In this document: in pieces, positions 6,995-7,216 of the stretch | Layout of the letters: each line of letters starts with the position of its first letter | How positions within the stretch are numbered: position 1 is the stretch's first letter | Origin: Gammaproteobacteria bacterium | GTDB lineage: Bacteria; Pseudomonadota; Gammaproteobacteria; Arenicellales; UBA868 | Direction of reading: 5' to 3' | DNA length: 7,216 nt | Assembly (NCBI GenBank): GCA_003529705.1 | Contig: DPVA01000072.1 | Span: 1 to 7,216 of the forward strand | Made by a program: the position numbers and the translations under genes | The notes under the pieces: generated by a model | The model's input: only the letters and a program-made list of their open reading frames with translations | The model's database searches: none | Told to the model about the DNA's origin: nothing

Positions 6995-6998
6995 GGAG
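6995..6998 (+). promoter_or_regulatory. Ribosome binding site deciding a TTG start
   Basis: GGAG on the plus strand, 5 bases before TTG 7004. The next in-frame ATG (7025) has no Shine-Dalgarno sequence in front of it, so this site favours TTG as the start of the transporter gene. Confidence 0.5.
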
Positions 6999-7003
6999 CA
7001 GTC

Positions 7004-7216
7004 TTGAAACGCCTACTGAACTCCATGCGGGTGATCCTTAAACCACAGGGTCATGTGTTCCAGGGGTGGTGGATTGTTGGCGCGGGTGGTCTCGTTCAGT
7101 TCATTAGTGCAATTCTTTTCTTCCAGGCATTTGGCACCTATATTCTGCTTATTGAGGCCGAGTTTGGCTGGAGCAAAGCACTGTTGGCCGGTGCCTTTGC
7201 ACTGGCTCGGGTTGAG
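7004..7216 (+). CDS. Major Facilitator Superfamily-like transporter, 5' part only
   Basis: The frame is open from 6986, after TAG 6983-6985, to the window edge. Starting at TTG 7004 gives 71 residues. A short positive N-terminus is followed by a hydrophobic helix (about 22-50). FGWSKALLAGAFALARVE (54-71) follows, and it matches the FGWS(R/K)..LSGAFSL.R.E pattern at the end of the first periplasmic loop and start of TM2 in MFS transporters of the monocarboxylate/oxalate-type branch. TTG is chosen because GGAG lies 5 bases upstream; ATG 7025 is the alternative and would shorten the protein by 7 residues. The gene is divergent from the ABC cluster and shares its 200-base control region. Substrate and direction of transport cannot be told. 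Confidence 0.75.
   Translation, partial: MKRLLNSMRVILKPQGHVFQGWWIVGAGGLVQFISAILFFQAFGTYILLIEAEFGWSKALLAGAFALARVE

Overview
The window carries a leftward (minus-strand) gene cluster for ABC-type uptake of a peptide or peptide-like solute, led by a cytoplasmic zinc metallopeptidase-like gene. At the far right a divergent plus-strand transporter gene starts. The organism looks like a Gram-negative proteobacterium: the binding protein has a classical Sec signal peptide with no lipobox, the five-gene Dpp/Opp layout and protein style are typical of Pseudomonadota, and base composition is moderate. The sequence does not fix the taxon more closely.

Layout in transcription order on the minus strand: a DUF2817/M14-like metallopeptidase (6803-5721); a periplasmic solute-binding protein of the SBP_bac_5 family (5654-4104); a 94-base gap holding a strong stem-loop (4056-4084); the DppB-type permease (4009-3026); a DppC-type permease with an unusually large periplasmic insertion (3023-1716); the DppD-type ATPase (1719-748); and the DppF-type ATPase (744 to beyond base 1, cut by the window edge). 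The last four genes are packed with gaps of 2 and 3 bases or a 4-base ATGA overlap, so translational coupling is likely. No convincing terminator breaks the series, so one operon is the simplest reading.

The right-hand 200 bases (6804-7003) form a divergent intergenic region. It contains a 50-base sequence repeated in tandem with a 55-base period (4 mismatches); each copy holds a near-palindromic 17-mer that could be a regulator site. On the plus strand beyond it, the first 71 codons of a Major Facilitator Superfamily-like transporter are visible, probably starting at TTG 7004.

Working model: the binding protein captures a small peptide or acylated/amidated amino-acid compound in the periplasm, the DppBC-like channel driven by the DppDF-like ATPases imports it, and the DUF2817 enzyme hydrolyses it in the cytoplasm. 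The substrate cannot be read from the sequence. The points most worth a second look are the roughly 130-residue insertion in the DppC-type permease, the peptidase-transporter linkage, the tandem repeat in the control region, and the stem-loop between the binding protein and permease genes.
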